DNA from: Bacteroidaceae bacterium
Lineage (GTDB): Bacteria; Bacteroidota; Bacteroidia; Bacteroidales; Bacteroidaceae
Assembly: GCA_024699495.1 (NCBI GenBank)
Contig: JAILPK010000028.1
Coordinates: forward strand, 1 to 33,923
Length of the DNA stretch: 33,923 nucleotides
Direction: 5' to 3'
The position numbers and the translations under genes were made by a program. Positions within the stretch are counted from its first letter, which is position 1; each line of letters opens with the position of its first letter. The notes below the pieces were generated by a model that did not search any database, was not told the origin of the DNA, and saw only the letters and a list, made by a program, of their open reading frames with translations. Shown here piece after piece: positions 33,621 to 33,923 of this stretch.

Positions 33621-33923
33621 TTATTGAATAGGCTCCGCGGAAAGTCGTTCAATCTGTTTTAGGGTTTGCGGCGCAAAGGTACATGCTCCTTCTTTAATTT
33701 CCAAAGTTTCGAGGTATTTTTCTCTGTAACTGGTCCATTTCTTCTTTATTTTGCCCATGCAGGAGGCTGCCTGACGTGGCGTCATGTTATCCAGCGACAT
33801 GTGTGGGCGCTCGTTATTATAGAATTCTATCGCCCTGTCTACGGCTCTGCATGCCTCTGCCACGGTGCGGAATTTGATATCCTTCAATAGTTCGTTCTTG
33901 ATCGTGCTATTCTGCCTTTCAGC
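33621..33923 (-). CDS. IS3-family transposase (OrfB), C-terminal part, runs off right edge
   Basis: About 100 codons are visible with no start: the frame enters at 33923 as AERQNSTIKNELLKDIKF and continues AIEFYNNERPHMSLDNMTP, then RQAA. This is the end of the DDE (rve) catalytic domain of IS3 OrfB, with the conserved glutamate region in NSTIKNELL and the YNNERPH motif. The TTG at 33887 is an internal leucine codon, not a start. The tail after RQAA (about 45 residues, SYREKYLETLEIKEG) is longer than a minimal rve domain. The catalytic DD residues lie outside the window, so intactness is unknown. Confidence 0.9.
   Translation of the reverse strand, partial: AERQNSTIKNELLKDIKFRTVAEACRAVDRAIEFYNNERPHMSLDNMTPRQAASCMGKIKKKWTSYREKYLETLEIKEGACTFAPQTLKQIERLSAEPIQ

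Noticed and set aside
33431..33652. 73-codon minus-strand ORF after the transposase
   Set aside because: Basic, low-complexity composition, overlap with the transposase end, and no recognisable domain; possibly IS debris, not supported as a gene.

Overview
The window reads as chromosomal DNA of a Bacteroidales bacterium (phylum Bacteroidota), most likely Prevotellaceae or a near relative; I cannot fix the genus. The evidence is gene content (SPOR lipoprotein, YtxH/holin-like pair, DUF4250 protein, RuvX-Def-TPR run, FtsK/LolA/TrxB group) and promoters. At least ten starts are preceded by the Bacteroidota -7 element TAnnTTTG(C), several with a TTG or TTTG about 19-23 nt upstream, and Shine-Dalgarno sites are mostly absent. 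Several upstream ATGs lie inside or before these promoter elements, which decided start choices below.

Layout. 1-137: 5' part of a class IIC-like group II intron on the minus strand, beside a perfect terminator hairpin (145-172), then a degenerate 9-bp tandem repeat. 520-3510 (+): nitroreductase lipoprotein and a GH89 alpha-N-acetylglucosaminidase. 3544-6013 (-): TSUP exporter, GNAT acetyltransferase and YhiN-type flavoprotein. 6104-6243 (-): an orphan structured transcript with its own promoter and terminator, my best candidate for an overlooked RNA. 6340-8304 (-): RlmI-type rRNA methyltransferase and 3'-5' exonuclease. 8459-14752 (+): FtsK, GH20 hexosaminidase, LolA-like protein and TrxB, ended by a terminator. 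14802-15700: gene-free, with three different short tandem-repeat arrays. 15762-17102 (-): NADP-glutamate dehydrogenase. 17330-20112 (+): overlapping GHL10 and GH43-like secreted glycosidases. 20226-22437 (-): PaaI thioesterase, YccF, holin-like and YtxH proteins, with an alternating 25-bp repeat among them. 22660-26411 (+): SPOR lipoprotein, RuvX, peptide deformylase, TPR protein. 26539-27643 (-): FlK-like thioesterase overlapping a cyclophilin. 27786-29966 (+): a solute-binding lipoprotein with an extra N-terminal domain, then small genes, the last split by one in-frame TAA. 29974-32175 (-): a decayed secreted-protein gene, YjbQ, and a C45 Ntn hydrolase. 32429-33923: coding remnants, tRNA-Ser(UGA), repeats, and the C-terminal end of an IS3-type transposase at the right edge.

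How the genes fit together. Most are housekeeping: chromosome segregation (FtsK), envelope (LolA-like, SPOR, YtxH/holin-like), redox (TrxB, nitroreductase), nitrogen assimilation (GdhA), translation and RNA (Def, RlmI-like, tRNA-Ser). An accessory layer of four exported glycosidases (GH89, GH20, GHL10, GH43-like) fits scavenging of GlcNAc- and galactose-containing host or cell-wall glycans. There is no SusC/SusD pair, so this is not a classical polysaccharide utilisation locus. Mobile DNA lies only at the two edges. I see no CRISPR array, prophage, or defence system. The least explained items are the 6.1-kb RNA candidate, the fused solute-binding protein with its small-gene operon, and the repeat arrays.
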